Source: Amycolatopsis methanolica 239 (GTDB lineage: Bacteria > Actinomycetota > Actinomycetes > Mycobacteriales > Pseudonocardiaceae). From it: a DNA stretch of 64,000 bases. Location: positions 6,324,001 to 6,388,000 of the forward strand of contig NZ_CP009110.1 of the NCBI RefSeq assembly GCF_000739085.1, written 5' to 3'. Shown here one piece after another: positions 41,206-49,910 of this stretch (positions are counted from its first letter, which is position 1; the number at the start of each line of letters is the position of its first letter). A program made the translations under genes and the position numbers. A model generated the notes under the pieces. It did no database searches. It was not told the DNA's origin and saw only the letters and a program-made list of their open reading frames with translations.

Positions 41206-42600
41206 TTATGCGGGAACCGGAACCGCTCGTGTCCGCTCATGCCGTTGCACCAGCCACAGCCACCAGGCGACGGCCGCCGCGACCGCCGAAGCACCGGTCA
41301 GCCACCAGAACGCGACCTGGAAGGCGTGCTCGGCGCCGGTGGGCAGTAGCCGGGACAACACGATCGCGCACATCGCGCCGCCGACCGCGCCGCCCACCCG
41401 CATCAGGATGTTCAGCACCGTGGTCGCGTCCGGCAGCTGCTCGCGCCGCACCGACGCGAACGCCGCCGTCCCGGCCGGGGTCGCCGACAACGCCAGCGCC
41501 ATCCCGCGCAGGAACAGCAACGCCTGCAGCAGCACCGGGTCCGCGTCCGCGCCGAGGAACGCGAACGGCACGGTGGTGAGCACGGTGCACACGCTGCCGG
41601 CGAGCGAGACGATCCCGCCGCCGTGCCGGTCGGTCAGCCACCCGGCCAGCGGCAGCACCACCATCGTGCCGAGACCGAGCGACAGCAGGGACAGCCCGGT
41701 GGTCACCACGTCCGCGCCACGCAGAATCTGGAAGTACAGCGGGAACAACAGCATCGCGCCGAACATCGCGGCGCCGATGAACAGGCTCGACACCGTGCCC
41801 GCCGCGAACACCCGGTTGCCGAACAGCCGCAGGTCCAGTAACGGCCGCTCCCGCCGCCACGACCGCAGCGCGAACACCACCAGCCCGGCCGCGCCGAGCG
41901 CCAGCGGCACCAGCACCGACGGGCCGATCCCGCCGCCACCCTCGCCGACCGAGGTGAGCGCGTACACGAACAGCGGCAACCCGAGCCCCACCAGCGCGAA
42001 CCCGGTCCAGTCCAGCCGACCGGCGCCACCCGGCTCACCGCGCGGCACGTACTTCCACCCGAGCGCGATCCCGATCGCGCCGATCGGCAGGTTGATCAGG
42101 AACAGCCACTCCCAGGACAGCGAGTCCAGCAGGACCCCACCGACGGTCGGGCCGATCGCGGGCGCGCTGCTCACCGCGATGCCGAGGATGCTCATCACCC
42201 GCCCCAGCCGCTCCGGGCCGACCGCCTGGCCGAGGATCGTCTGCCCGGCCGGGGTCAGCAGCCCGGCGGCCAGCCCCTGGACGACGCGCAGCACGACCAG
42301 CCACCCGATGTCGCCGGCCAGCGCGCACAGCGCGGACGCGACGGTGAACGCGGCGAAGGCGCCCAGCCACAGCCGCCCGACGCCGATCCGGCGGCCGAGC
42401 CACCCGCACAGCGGCAGCGACACCGCGAGGGCGATCAAGTAGGCGGTCGACACCCACTGCACCTCGTCGAGCGAGGCGCCCAGGTCCGTGCCGATCCGGT
42501 CAAGTCCGACGTTGACCAGTGACGAGTCCAGCATGCCGACGAAGGCGCCGAACACGATCACCAGCGAGACCCGCCACACGGGCCAGGGAATCCGTTGCAT
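41206..42600 (-). CDS. MFS multidrug exporter, DHA2/EmrB-QacA type
   Basis: A 464-residue transporter with about 14 spans. Family signatures include the motif-A loop GWLGRRIGVGRLW and motif C PAIGPTVGGVL (around 150). It would export hydrophobic or cationic compounds with proton exchange. The ATG at 42600 is only seven bases from a -10 box, so the mRNA would be leaderless or nearly so. The promoter has a 19-bp spacer with a SoxR-like palindrome, implying activation by a MerR-family protein not present in this window. LysR gene follows. Confidence 0.9.
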   Translation of the reverse strand: MQRIPWPVWRVSLVIVFGAFVGMLDSSLVNVGLDRIGTDLGASLDEVQWVSTAYLIALAVSLPLCGWLGRRIGVGRLWLGAFAAFTVASALCALAGDIGWLVVLRVVQGLAAGLLTPAGQTILGQAVGPERLGRVMSILGIAVSSAPAIGPTVGGVLLDSLSWEWLFLINLPIGAIGIALGWKYVPRGEPGGAGRLDWTGFALVGLGLPLFVYALTSVGEGGGGIGPSVLVPLALGAAGLVVFALRSWRRERPLLDLRLFGNRVFAAGTVSSLFIGAAMFGAMLLFPLYFQILRGADVVTTGLSLLSLGLGTMVVLPLAGWLTDRHGGGIVSLAGSVCTVLTTVPFAFLGADADPVLLQALLFLRGMALALSATPAGTAAFASVRREQLPDATTVLNILMRVGGAVGGAMCAIVLSRLLPTGAEHAFQVAFWWLTGASAVAAAVAWWLWLVQRHERTRAVPVPA

Positions 42601-42607
42601 GATCCCG

Positions 42608-42638
42608 AAGCTAGAACCTCAAGTAATGTCGAGGTCAA
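42608..42638 (-). promoter_or_regulatory. MerR/SoxR-type promoter for the MFS exporter
   Basis: On the minus strand TTGACC (42638-42633) and TAGCTT (42613-42608) are 19 bp apart, the overlong spacing used by MerR-family activators. The spacer contains ACCTCAAGTAATGTCGAGGT (plus strand 42616-42635), close to the SoxR operator CCTCAAGTTAACTTGAGG. Seven bases separate the -10 from the ATG, predicting a leaderless mRNA. Confidence 0.65.
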
Positions 42639-42698
42639 TGCCCGCTGAGCAGCACCGTAGGATGGGCGTGGCTAAATACGGCGACACGGGACGGGACG

Positions 42699-43526
42699 AT
42701 GAAGCACATCTATGCGGGCAAGGTCCGGGAGCTTTACCAGGACGGGGACGACATCCTGCTCGTCGCCTCCGACCGGATCTCGCTCTACGACGTGGTGATG
42801 CCCACCCCGATCCCGGACAAGGGCAAGCTGCTCACCCAGCTGTCGTTGTGGTGGTTCGAGCACCTGGCGGAGATCGTGCCGAACCACGTCGTGTCCACCG
42901 ACGTGCCCGACGAGTTCGCCGGCCGCGCGATCCGCGTCAAGCCGCTGAAGATGGTGCAGGTCGAGTGCATCGCGCGCGGCTACCTCACCGGGCTGGGCCT
43001 GAAGGAGTACCAGAAGCAGGGCACGGTCTCCGGCGTCGCGCTGCCGCCGGGCCTGGTCGAGGGCAGCAAGTTGCCGGAGCCGATCTTCACGCCGACCACC
43101 AAGGCCACCGAGGGCCACGACGAGTTCATCACGTTCGACGACGTGGTCGCCCAGGAAGGCCGCGAGACGGCGGAGCGCCTGCGTGAGCTGACGCTGGCGA
43201 TCTACCGCGCGGGCGCCGAGCGGGCCGCGGAGAACGGGATCATCGTCGCGGACACCAAGGTCGAGTTCGGCTGGGACGCCGACGGCGTGCTGACCCTCGG
43301 CGACGAGGTCCTGACCTCCGACTCGTCGCGGTTCTGGCCGGCCGACCGCTGGCAGCCGGGGCGCCCGCAGTTCTCGTTCGACAAGCAGTACGTGCGTGAC
43401 TGGGTCAGCGGCACCGGCTGGGACAAGACCCCGCCCGCGCCGGAGATCCCGGCCGACGTCGTGGCCACCACCCGCGCCCGCTACATCGAGGTCTACGAGC
43501 GGATCACCGGCAGCACCTGGGCATAA
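42699..43526 (+). CDS. purC: SAICAR synthetase (phosphoribosylaminoimidazole-succinocarboxamide synthase)
   Basis: A 275-residue purine synthesis enzyme that joins CAIR with aspartate using ATP. Typical motifs: the N-terminal GKVRELY (8-14), LLVASDRISLYD (20-31), the central VECIARGYLTG (near 88-98) and the substrate loop KATEGHDEFI. Length is normal for the single-domain bacterial form. The ATG at 42699 follows GGGACGGGACG. It stands alone between the MFS gene and a reductase gene, not in a pur cluster, as is common in actinomycetes. Confidence 0.95.
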   Translation: MKHIYAGKVRELYQDGDDILLVASDRISLYDVVMPTPIPDKGKLLTQLSLWWFEHLAEIVPNHVVSTDVPDEFAGRAIRVKPLKMVQVECIARGYLTGLGLKEYQKQGTVSGVALPPGLVEGSKLPEPIFTPTTKATEGHDEFITFDDVVAQEGRETAERLRELTLAIYRAGAERAAENGIIVADTKVEFGWDADGVLTLGDEVLTSDSSRFWPADRWQPGRPQFSFDKQYVRDWVSGTGWDKTPPAPEIPADVVATTRARYIEVYERITGSTWA

Positions 43527-43538
43527 ACAACGCTGATG

Positions 43539-43550
43539 GGTACCGGTACC
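43539..43550. promoter_or_regulatory. 12-bp palindrome upstream of PRISE-like reductase gene
   Basis: GGTACCGGTACC is a perfect palindrome 45 bp before the ATG of the next gene and just after purC. An operator for that gene or its TetR neighbour is possible. Confidence 0.35.
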
Positions 43551-43594
43551 AACGGGACTTGGACTTATCGCTCCCGGCGGCCGAATCTGGGTGC

Positions 43595-44650
43595 ATGAGC
43601 ACGGAACGCAAAGTCGCCCTGGTCGCCGGGGCGAACGGGGTCATCGGCCGCAACCTCGTCGACCACCTGGTCTCGCTCGGGGACTGGGACGTGATCGGGC
43701 TGTCCCGGCGCGGCGGTCCGTCGAGCGGGCCCGTCCGCCACATCGCGGTCGACCTGCTGGACCCCGCAGACGCGCGGGACAAGCTGGGCGGGCGGACCGA
43801 TGTCACACACGTCTTCTACGCGGCCTACCAGGACAAGCCGACCTGGGCCGAACTGGTCGCGCCGAACGTCGGGATGCTGGTCAACCTCGTCGACGCGGTG
43901 GAGCCTGCCGCACGCGGTCTGCGTCACATCAGCCTGATGCAGGGCTACAAGGTCTACGGCGCGCACCTGGGCCCGTTCAAGACGCCGGCCCGCGAGGACG
44001 ACCCGGCGCACCTGCCGCCCGAGTTCAACGTGGACCAGCAGAACTTCCTGGAGCAGCGGCAACTCGGCAAGGCGTGGACGTGGTCGGCGCTGCGGCCGTC
44101 GGTGGTGTGCGGGTTCGCGCTGGGCAACCCGATGAACCTGGCCACCGTGATCGCGGTCTACGCGTCGATCTCGAAGGAACTCGGGGTGCCGCTGCGCTTC
44201 CCCGGCAAGCCGGGCGCGTACACGTCGCTGCTGGAGATGACCGACGCCGGACTGCTGGCGAAGGCGACAGTGTGGGCGGCGACGGACGAGCGCTGCGGCA
44301 ACCAGGCGTTCAACATCAACAACGGCGACCTGTTCCGGTGGAGCGAGCTGTGGCCGGAGCTGGCGCGCTGGTTCGACCTGGAGGTCGCGCCGCCGTTGCC
44401 GATGTCGCTGGAGACCGCGATGGCGGACAAGGAGCCGCTGTGGGAGTCGATGCGCGAGCGGTACGGGCTGGAGCCGTCGTTCGCCGAGGTGTCGTCGTGG
44501 CGCTTCGGCGACTTCGTCTTCGGCTGGGACTACGACGTGATCGCGGACGGCTCGAAGGCCCGCCGGTTCGGTTTCCACGAGTTCGTGAACACCAGGGAGA
44601 TGTTCCGGTCGATCTTCGACGAGTTGCGCAAGCATCAAGTGATCCCTTGA
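43595..44650 (+). CDS. SDR-type NAD-dependent reductase, PRISE (progesterone 5-beta-reductase) like
   Basis: A 351-residue atypical short-chain dehydrogenase; ATG 43595 gives MSTERKVALVAGANGVIGRN with the Rossmann loop GANGVIG. The segment SLMQGYKVYGAHLGPFKTP matches the active-site region of progesterone 5-beta-reductase/iridoid synthase-like enzymes, which reduce activated C=C bonds. Conserved NINNGDLFRWSELWP lies near 235. The substrate in actinomycetes is not established. It is followed by a mycoredoxin-like gene 16 bp away, so a shared transcript with redox-related genes is likely. Confidence 0.88.
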   Translation: MSTERKVALVAGANGVIGRNLVDHLVSLGDWDVIGLSRRGGPSSGPVRHIAVDLLDPADARDKLGGRTDVTHVFYAAYQDKPTWAELVAPNVGMLVNLVDAVEPAARGLRHISLMQGYKVYGAHLGPFKTPAREDDPAHLPPEFNVDQQNFLEQRQLGKAWTWSALRPSVVCGFALGNPMNLATVIAVYASISKELGVPLRFPGKPGAYTSLLEMTDAGLLAKATVWAATDERCGNQAFNINNGDLFRWSELWPELARWFDLEVAPPLPMSLETAMADKEPLWESMRERYGLEPSFAEVSSWRFGDFVFGWDYDVIADGSKARRFGFHEFVNTREMFRSIFDELRKHQVIP

Positions 44651-44666
44651 TGGTTAACCTGAAAGC

Positions 44667-44924
44667 ATGAGCACTCCCGTCGAGTTCTACTGGCGCCCCG
44701 GCTGCGGCTTCTGCATGGCGCTGCGGGCCGGCCTGGAGCGGGCCGGCCTGCCGTTCACCGAGGTGAACATCTGGGAGGAGCCGGGTGCGGCGGAACGGGT
44801 GCGCGAGGTCGCGAACGGCAACGAGACGGTGCCGACGGTCTTCGTCGGCCCGGCGGCCATGGTCAACCCGAGCGTGGACGAGGTGCTGACCGCCGTGCGC
44901 GAGCACGCTCCCGAGCTGCTCTGA
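44667..44924 (+). CDS. Mycoredoxin-like glutaredoxin-fold protein
   Basis: An 85-residue thioredoxin-fold protein. The active site is Cys13-Gly-Phe-Cys16 (WRPGCGFCMALR), with the cis-proline TVP near residue 56, both usual for actinobacterial mycoredoxins that reduce mycothiol-mixed disulfides. The presence of mca in the window supports a mycothiol context. The GFC dipeptide differs from the CGYC of the best-known mycoredoxin Mrx1, so specificity is not assured. It ends 28 bases before a TetR gene on the same strand. Confidence 0.85.
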   Translation: MSTPVEFYWRPGCGFCMALRAGLERAGLPFTEVNIWEEPGAAERVREVANGNETVPTVFVGPAAMVNPSVDEVLTAVREHAPELL

Positions 44925-44930
44925 CGTACA

Positions 44931-44942
44931 TACCGATAGGTA
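44931..44942. promoter_or_regulatory. TetR operator candidate upstream of tetR
   Basis: TACCGATAGGTA is an imperfect palindrome (TACC-N4-GGTA) 10 bp before the GTG of the TetR gene, so autoregulation is likely. Confidence 0.5.
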
Positions 44943-44952
44943 CAGTGGCGGG

Positions 44953-45525
44953 GTGGACACCTCAGAGCGGCTGATCCGCAGCACGCAGGAATTGCTGCGG
45001 GACCGCGGTTACGTCGGCACCAGCCCGAAGGCCATCCTGCAGCACGCGCAGGCCGGCCAGGGCAGCATGTACCACCACTTCAGCGGGAAGCCGGACCTCG
45101 CGCTGGCCGCGATCCGCCGCAACGCGGAGGAGATGCGCGCCGAGGCCGAGGCCGCGCTCGCCCACGGCGGCACCGCGCTCGAGCGCATCGACGCGTACCT
45201 CCTGCGCGAACGGGAGGTCCTCCGCGGCTGCCCGATCGGGCGGCTCGCGCAGGACCCGGAAGTCGTGGCCAGCGAGGACCTCCGGCAGCCGGTGCAGGAG
45301 ACCCTCGGCTGGCTGCAGGAACGGATCGCCGGGGTCCTCGCCGACGGTGTGGCACGTGGGGAACTGCCCGCGGACCTGGGAACCGGCGCCACCGCGGCGA
45401 CCATCGCCGCGGTGGTGCAGGGCGGGTACGTGCTCGCCCGCGCGGCGGACTCCGTGGATCACTTCGATCGTGCAATTGAGGGCGTGCGCACGTTGCTTGG
45501 AGCGATTTCCCAACACCGTCAGTGA
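44953..45525 (+). CDS. TetR-family regulator
   Basis: A 190-residue regulator starting at GTG. The helix-turn-helix is at about 5-50 (ERLIRSTQELLRDRGYVGTS, then GSMYHHFSGKPDLALAAI). The C-terminal domain belongs to the branch with CPIGRLAQD, often found in regulators of oxidoreductase or efflux genes. The TACC-N4-GGTA palindrome just upstream is the likely operator. The regulated partner may be the preceding PRISE-like reductase and mycoredoxin genes. Confidence 0.88.
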   Translation: MDTSERLIRSTQELLRDRGYVGTSPKAILQHAQAGQGSMYHHFSGKPDLALAAIRRNAEEMRAEAEAALAHGGTALERIDAYLLREREVLRGCPIGRLAQDPEVVASEDLRQPVQETLGWLQERIAGVLADGVARGELPADLGTGATAATIAAVVQGGYVLARAADSVDHFDRAIEGVRTLLGAISQHRQ

Positions 45526-45626
45526 TTTGGACGTTGTTTCACAGCCCCGGATGAGTCAGCCTCACCCGGTTGCGGTACAAATGCGCGCAACTGTCGGTAT
45601 GCCTTCGCGTCCGAAAGGTGGGTCCG

Positions 45627-46169
45627 GTGAACGACGAAGTGTCGGTGGCCGAACTGCTTGAACGCGAGGGCTGGACGGAACAGCCCCGCACCCCGAGATC
45701 CCGGTTCCAGGTGATGGCGGTCATGCTCGCCGTCGTGCTGGGCTGCGGACTCGCCGCGATCCTGGTCAAGGTCGGCGCGGACACCTCGCCCAACGACGAC
45801 GCCGCGTTGTTCAGCCTCCCGGCCGGGCCGACCGGCGGCCTCGCCGGCGGCGGCGTCCCCGGGAACCAGAACACCACCGAGCGCACCAACAGCTCGTCCC
45901 GCATCACGGTCACCAACGCCTCCCCCGGCGCCGGGAACGGCGGCGACGTCGTCCCGTGGGCCACGAAGTCGCACGCCAGGACGTCCACCGAGACGGTCAC
46001 CGTCACCGACTCCAACCTGCCGCCGACGTCGAGCACCGACCCCGGCGCACCGGCCGATCCGACCGGCCCCGGCCAGACGAGCACCCCGACCGGCGGCACC
46101 AGCACCGGCGCGACCACGACCACCCGGACGGCCCCGAGCTGCGTCCTGCTCATCTTCTGCCGCCCGTAA
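45627..46169 (+). CDS. Single-pass membrane protein with Thr/Ser-rich outer domain
   Basis: A 180-residue protein; GTG 45627 follows AAAGGTGGG. A short cytoplasmic part contains VSVAELLEREGW, a motif shared with the one-span protein at 18674-19678. One span follows (about 30-50, FQVMAVMLAVVLGCGLAAIL), then a low-complexity Thr/Ser/Pro/Gly-rich extracellular domain and a short hydrophobic end with two cysteines (SCVLLIFC). No enzymatic domain is visible. It probably belongs to the cell-envelope proteins of this lineage. The next gene starts 10 bp later. Confidence 0.72.
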   Translation: MNDEVSVAELLEREGWTEQPRTPRSRFQVMAVMLAVVLGCGLAAILVKVGADTSPNDDAALFSLPAGPTGGLAGGGVPGNQNTTERTNSSSRITVTNASPGAGNGGDVVPWATKSHARTSTETVTVTDSNLPPTSSTDPGAPADPTGPGQTSTPTGGTSTGATTTTRTAPSCVLLIFCRP

Positions 46170-46179
46170 GCTCGGCCGG

Positions 46180-47085
46180 GTGGAGATCTTTCACCTGCGC
46201 TACTTCGTCGTGGTGGCCGAGGAGCTGAACTTCTCCCGGGCCGCGCGCAAACTCCACATGGCCGCGTCCCCGCTCAGCCAGCGCATCAAGGACCTCGAAC
46301 GCGAGCTCGGGCACCGGTTGTTCCGGCGCAGCACGCACAGGGTCGAGCTGACCGACGCCGGCGCCGCGCTCCTCCCCCTCGCCCGCGAAGCCCTCGAACA
46401 CTTCAACGCCATCCCCTGGCGGCTGCGCGAGGCCCTCGGCCCGCGGCACCGCATGGCGCTCATCGGGGTGCCGGCCGGACTGCACCCGGACCTGCGGGCC
46501 CGCGTGCAGGAACTGGAGGAACGCTGCCGCGACCGGTTCGACCTCAAGCGCTGGCCGGGTCGTACCAGCGACCTGATCGAGGCGGTGCACGACGGGCGGC
46601 TGAGCCTCGCGCTGGTCCGGCTGCCGGTGAGCGATCCCGCGCTGGAGGTCGTGCGCGTGCTGTCCGAACCGCTGGGCGCGGTCGTGCCCGCGGACCGGTT
46701 CGACGGCCGCGACGCGCTGAGCCTCACCGACCTCGTGGACCTGCCCTACGTCCCGGTGCCGCCGGAAGCGCAGCCGGTGTATTTCGAACAACTGGACCAG
46801 GAACTGCGCGCGGCAGGTGTCAAGAAACGCCTCAAGCCACCGCAGACAGACTATTCCGGGGTCGCTGAAATCGTCGCGAGCAGCCTCGGGTTCACCGTCT
46901 CGATGCTGGACCCGCGCAGTCCCATGCGCAACTACAGCGTGGAGAACGTGGCCGTGCTCCCGATCGCCGATTTCCGCCCCGAGCTGCAGACCGGCCTCAT
47001 CTGGCGACGCGATCGCGCCTGTCCGGGGGCGGAGCTCGCCGGACTGGTCGCGGACGCCAGAGAGGTTTTCCGGCAAATGGTATGA
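46180..47085 (+). CDS. LysR-family regulator upstream of CoA-dependent catabolic operon
   Basis: A 301-residue regulator starting at GTG. The helix-turn-helix covers residues 1-60 (NFSRAARKLHMAASPLSQRI), followed by the effector-binding domain. It lies on the same strand as, and 100 bp before, the four-gene CoA-transferase operon, and a perfect 12-bp inverted repeat overlaps its stop. It is the best candidate for the activator of that operon. The effector would be a pathway acid or CoA ester (inference). Confidence 0.88.
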   Translation: MEIFHLRYFVVVAEELNFSRAARKLHMAASPLSQRIKDLERELGHRLFRRSTHRVELTDAGAALLPLAREALEHFNAIPWRLREALGPRHRMALIGVPAGLHPDLRARVQELEERCRDRFDLKRWPGRTSDLIEAVHDGRLSLALVRLPVSDPALEVVRVLSEPLGAVVPADRFDGRDALSLTDLVDLPYVPVPPEAQPVYFEQLDQELRAAGVKKRLKPPQTDYSGVAEIVASSLGFTVSMLDPRSPMRNYSVENVAVLPIADFRPELQTGLIWRRDRACPGAELAGLVADAREVFRQMV

Positions 47086-47104
47086 CCACCGCGGTCATAC
47101 CATT
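47076..47104. promoter_or_regulatory. Perfect 12-bp inverted repeat between lysR gene and catabolic operon
   Basis: AATGGTATGACC and GGTCATACCATT pair perfectly around ACCGC. The site overlaps the last codons of the LysR gene and lies 82 bp before the CoA-transferase gene. Its AT-rich arms and position fit a LysR operator better than a terminator; either is possible. Confidence 0.55.
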
Positions 47105-47185
47105 GTTCGCTCATTGATCATTCCCTGTCCCCGTTTTCGGACCTACCGTCGAATTGTTAGGTGAGGACGAGAACGAGGAGCAGTG

Positions 47186-48328
47186 ATGAGTGGTCCACTC
47201 GACGGGATCCGGGTCATCGACCTCTCCACGGTGGTGATGGGCCCGTACGCCGCGCAGATCCTCGGCGACCTGGGCGCGGACGTGATCCGGATCGAGGCGC
47301 CGGGCGACTCGGCCCGCAACGGGCACTACCGCAACACGCCGGGCATGACCGCGCTGGCGATGGCGGTGAACCGCAACAAGCGCAGCGTGGCCCTGAACCT
47401 CAAGGACGACGAGCAGCGCGCGCGGGCGCTCGAACTGATCGACACCGCCGACGCGCTGATCACCAACATGCGCCCGGGCGCGCTCGGCAGGCTCGGCCTG
47501 ACCTACGACGAGCTGTCCCGACGCAACCCGAAACTGGTCTACGCGCACGCGCAGGGTTTCCGCGGCGACTCCGACCGCGCCGGCCACGCCGCCTACGACG
47601 AGACCGTGCAGGCCGCGTCCGGGCTGGTCGACATCGCGAACCGCGCGCTGGGCAAGCCGGTGTACCTGCCGACGATCCTCGGCGACAAGGTCTCCGCGCT
47701 GACCATCGCCTACTCGGTGCTCGCCGCGCTGCTGCACCAGCGGAAGACCGGGCGGGGCCAGCACGTCGAGGTCCCGATGACGGACACGCTGATCGCGTTC
47801 AACCTGGTCGAGCACCTCGCCGGGCACACCTTCGAGCCGCCGTCGGCGCCCACCGGCTTCCCGCTGTCGATGGGGCAGGGCCACCGCGCGGTGCGCACGA
47901 AGGACGGACTGGCCTGCGTGATCCCGTACAACCCGCAGAACTTCCGGGACTTCTTCGCCGCGGCGGGCCGGCCGGAGCTGGCCGAGGACCCGCGCGTGAA
48001 CGGCGACTACGTGGACTCGGCGGACAAGGACGCGCTGGCCGACCTGATCGAGGAGTGCGCCCCGGCGCTGACGACCGCGGAGTGGGCCGAGGTGTGCGCG
48101 AAGCACAGCATCCCGATGGCGCCGGTGCTGGAACTCGACCGCGCCGACGAGGATCCCTATGTCCGCGACGGCGGCCTGATCCGGCTGGTCGAGCACCCGA
48201 CCGAAGGCCCGGTGCGCACGGCGGGCATCCCGGTCCGGTTCTCGGCGACCCCGGCCGAAATACGCCGCCTGCCCTCGGTGCCCGGCGCCGACACCGAAGA
48301 GGTGCTGCGCGAGGTGAGCGGACGATGA
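47186..48328 (+). CDS. Class III CoA-transferase (CaiB/BaiF family)
   Basis: A 380-residue CoA-transferase; ATG 47186 is set by GAGGAG six bases upstream (a GTG one codon earlier also exists). The N-terminal motif GIRVIDLSTVVMGPYAAQIL and LGADVIRIEAPG are typical. Asp138 (AYDETVQAASG) is the nucleophile that forms the acyl anhydride and aspartyl-CoA intermediates. It would move CoA from a donor thioester to the pathway acid, the first step for the following enzymes. Its stop overlaps the next start as ATGA. Confidence 0.92.
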   Translation: MSGPLDGIRVIDLSTVVMGPYAAQILGDLGADVIRIEAPGDSARNGHYRNTPGMTALAMAVNRNKRSVALNLKDDEQRARALELIDTADALITNMRPGALGRLGLTYDELSRRNPKLVYAHAQGFRGDSDRAGHAAYDETVQAASGLVDIANRALGKPVYLPTILGDKVSALTIAYSVLAALLHQRKTGRGQHVEVPMTDTLIAFNLVEHLAGHTFEPPSAPTGFPLSMGQGHRAVRTKDGLACVIPYNPQNFRDFFAAAGRPELAEDPRVNGDYVDSADKDALADLIEECAPALTTAEWAEVCAKHSIPMAPVLELDRADEDPYVRDGGLIRLVEHPTEGPVRTAGIPVRFSATPAEIRRLPSVPGADTEEVLREVSGR

Positions 48329-49065
48329 AGGCGACCGACGCCGCGCGGCGTCACACGACCCCGCTGACCAACCCGGCCTACGCGCCGGTCGTGCCGCGGT
48401 TCACCGACCGCGAGTACCTCAACATCGTCTACCGCACCGATGTCGACGCGCTGCGGGCCGTCGTCCCGGAGCCGCTGGAGATCGACGAGCCGCTGGTGCG
48501 CTTCGAGGTCATGCGCATGGGCGACGTGAGCGGCTACGGCCCCTACACCGAGGCCGGGCAGGCGATCCCGGTGCGGCTCGGCGACGAGCGCGGCGAGTAC
48601 CTGCACGCGATGCACCTGGACAACTTCCCGGCCACCGCGTCCGGCCGCGAAGTCAGCGCCTACCCGAAAACCGTTGGCGCGCCGCGGTTGTACGTCGACC
48701 ACGGCGCCCTCGTCGGGACGCTCGACTACGGCACGCTCCGGGTCGTCACGGCGACCATGGGCTACAAGCACCACCCGCTCGACCTCGCCGAAGCACGCGA
48801 GCAGATCGCGGTCCCGACGTTCATGCTCAAGATCGTCCCCGGATGCGACGGCCGTCCGCGCGTCGCGGAACTGGTCCGGACCCGGATCACCGATGTCACG
48901 GTCAAGCAGGCCTGGACCGGTCCCGCGCGGCTGCAGCTGTTCGAGCACGTCCTCGCCCCGCTGGCCGATCTGCCCGTGCGGGAGGTCGTTTCGGCGAGCC
49001 ACGTGCTCACCGATCTCACCCTGGCGCCGGTCACCCCGGTGCACGACTACCTGGAGGCGTCATGA
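48325..49065 (+). CDS. Acetoacetate decarboxylase-like protein
   Basis: A 246-residue protein of the ADC superfamily; ATG 48325 overlaps the upstream stop. The Schiff-base lysine is in SAYPKTVGAP at residue 115, the same number as in the Clostridium enzyme, with Glu residues nearby (EYLHAMHLDN). Members decarboxylate beta-keto acids or act as aldolase/dehydratases on related acids. In this operon it may decarboxylate a beta-keto acid produced by the dehydrogenase step, or act on a related keto acid. It is translationally coupled to both neighbours. Confidence 0.88.
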   Translation: MKATDAARRHTTPLTNPAYAPVVPRFTDREYLNIVYRTDVDALRAVVPEPLEIDEPLVRFEVMRMGDVSGYGPYTEAGQAIPVRLGDERGEYLHAMHLDNFPATASGREVSAYPKTVGAPRLYVDHGALVGTLDYGTLRVVTATMGYKHHPLDLAEAREQIAVPTFMLKIVPGCDGRPRVAELVRTRITDVTVKQAWTGPARLQLFEHVLAPLADLPVREVVSASHVLTDLTLAPVTPVHDYLEAS

Positions 49066-49910
49066 AGATCGCGGTGATCGGCGCAGGCACGATTGGACTG
49101 TCCTGGGCCACCCTGTTCGCCGCGCACGGCCACGAGGTGCGGGTCAGCGATCCGCGGCCGGACCTGGCGGAAGCGTTGGGCGACCTGGACGTTCACATCG
49201 CCGGCTCGGTCGGCGAGGCCGTGCGCGACGTGGACGTGGTGCAGGAGAACGGACCCGAGCGGCTGGACTTCAAACGGGAGCTGTTCGCCCGGCTGGTCGC
49301 CGAGGCGCCCGCGCACGCGCTGCTGCTCAGCTCGTCCTCGGCGATCCCGTCCAGCGAGTTCACCGCGGGCATCGACGGCTCACGTGTCCTCATCGGACAC
49401 CCGTTCAACCCGCCGCACATCATGCCGCTGGTCGAGGTCGTTCCCAACCCGCGCACCAGGGAAGAAGCCGTGCGAGACGCCGTCGGGTTCTACCGCTCGC
49501 TCGGCCGCGTGCCGGTCGTGGAACGCAAGGAGGTGCCCGGTTTCGTGGGCAACCGGCTGCAGAACGCCCTGCAGCGCGAGGCGATCCACCTGGTGCAGGC
49601 GGGTGTCGTCGATCCGGCCGGGCTGGACGAGGTCGTGGTCAACTCGCTAGGCCTGCGCTGGGCGGCAGTCGGCCCGTTCCTCGGCGCGCACCTCGGCGGC
49701 GGTCCCGGCGGGTACCGGCACCTCGCGACGCATATCGGCGCGTCGATGCAGCGGATCACACCCGGGCGGCCGGACCCGGCAGCCACCGAGCGCGTCATCG
49801 CAGCCGTGGAAAAGGCCTACGGCGACAAGGCATACAAAGATCTCGCGGCGGAGCGCGACCGCAAGCAGCTCGCGATCCTCACCGCCCGAGAGCAAGGAGA
49901 CACCGAATGA
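49062..49910 (+). CDS. 3-hydroxyacyl-CoA dehydrogenase family protein
   Basis: A 282-residue NAD-dependent dehydrogenase; the ATG overlaps the previous stop as ATGA. The Rossmann loop is GAGTIG (7-12) and the catalytic His113 lies in GHPFNPPHIMPLVEVV. The short form without a fused hydratase is close to 3-hydroxybutyryl-CoA dehydrogenases, but also to L-carnitine dehydrogenase and L-gulonate/lambda-crystallin-type enzymes, which act on free hydroxy acids. Together with the ADC-like gene, oxidation to a beta-keto acid and decarboxylation is a reasonable reading. Confidence 0.9.
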   Translation: MKIAVIGAGTIGLSWATLFAAHGHEVRVSDPRPDLAEALGDLDVHIAGSVGEAVRDVDVVQENGPERLDFKRELFARLVAEAPAHALLLSSSSAIPSSEFTAGIDGSRVLIGHPFNPPHIMPLVEVVPNPRTREEAVRDAVGFYRSLGRVPVVERKEVPGFVGNRLQNALQREAIHLVQAGVVDPAGLDEVVVNSLGLRWAAVGPFLGAHLGGGPGGYRHLATHIGASMQRITPGRPDPAATERVIAAVEKAYGDKAYKDLAAERDRKQLAILTAREQGDTE

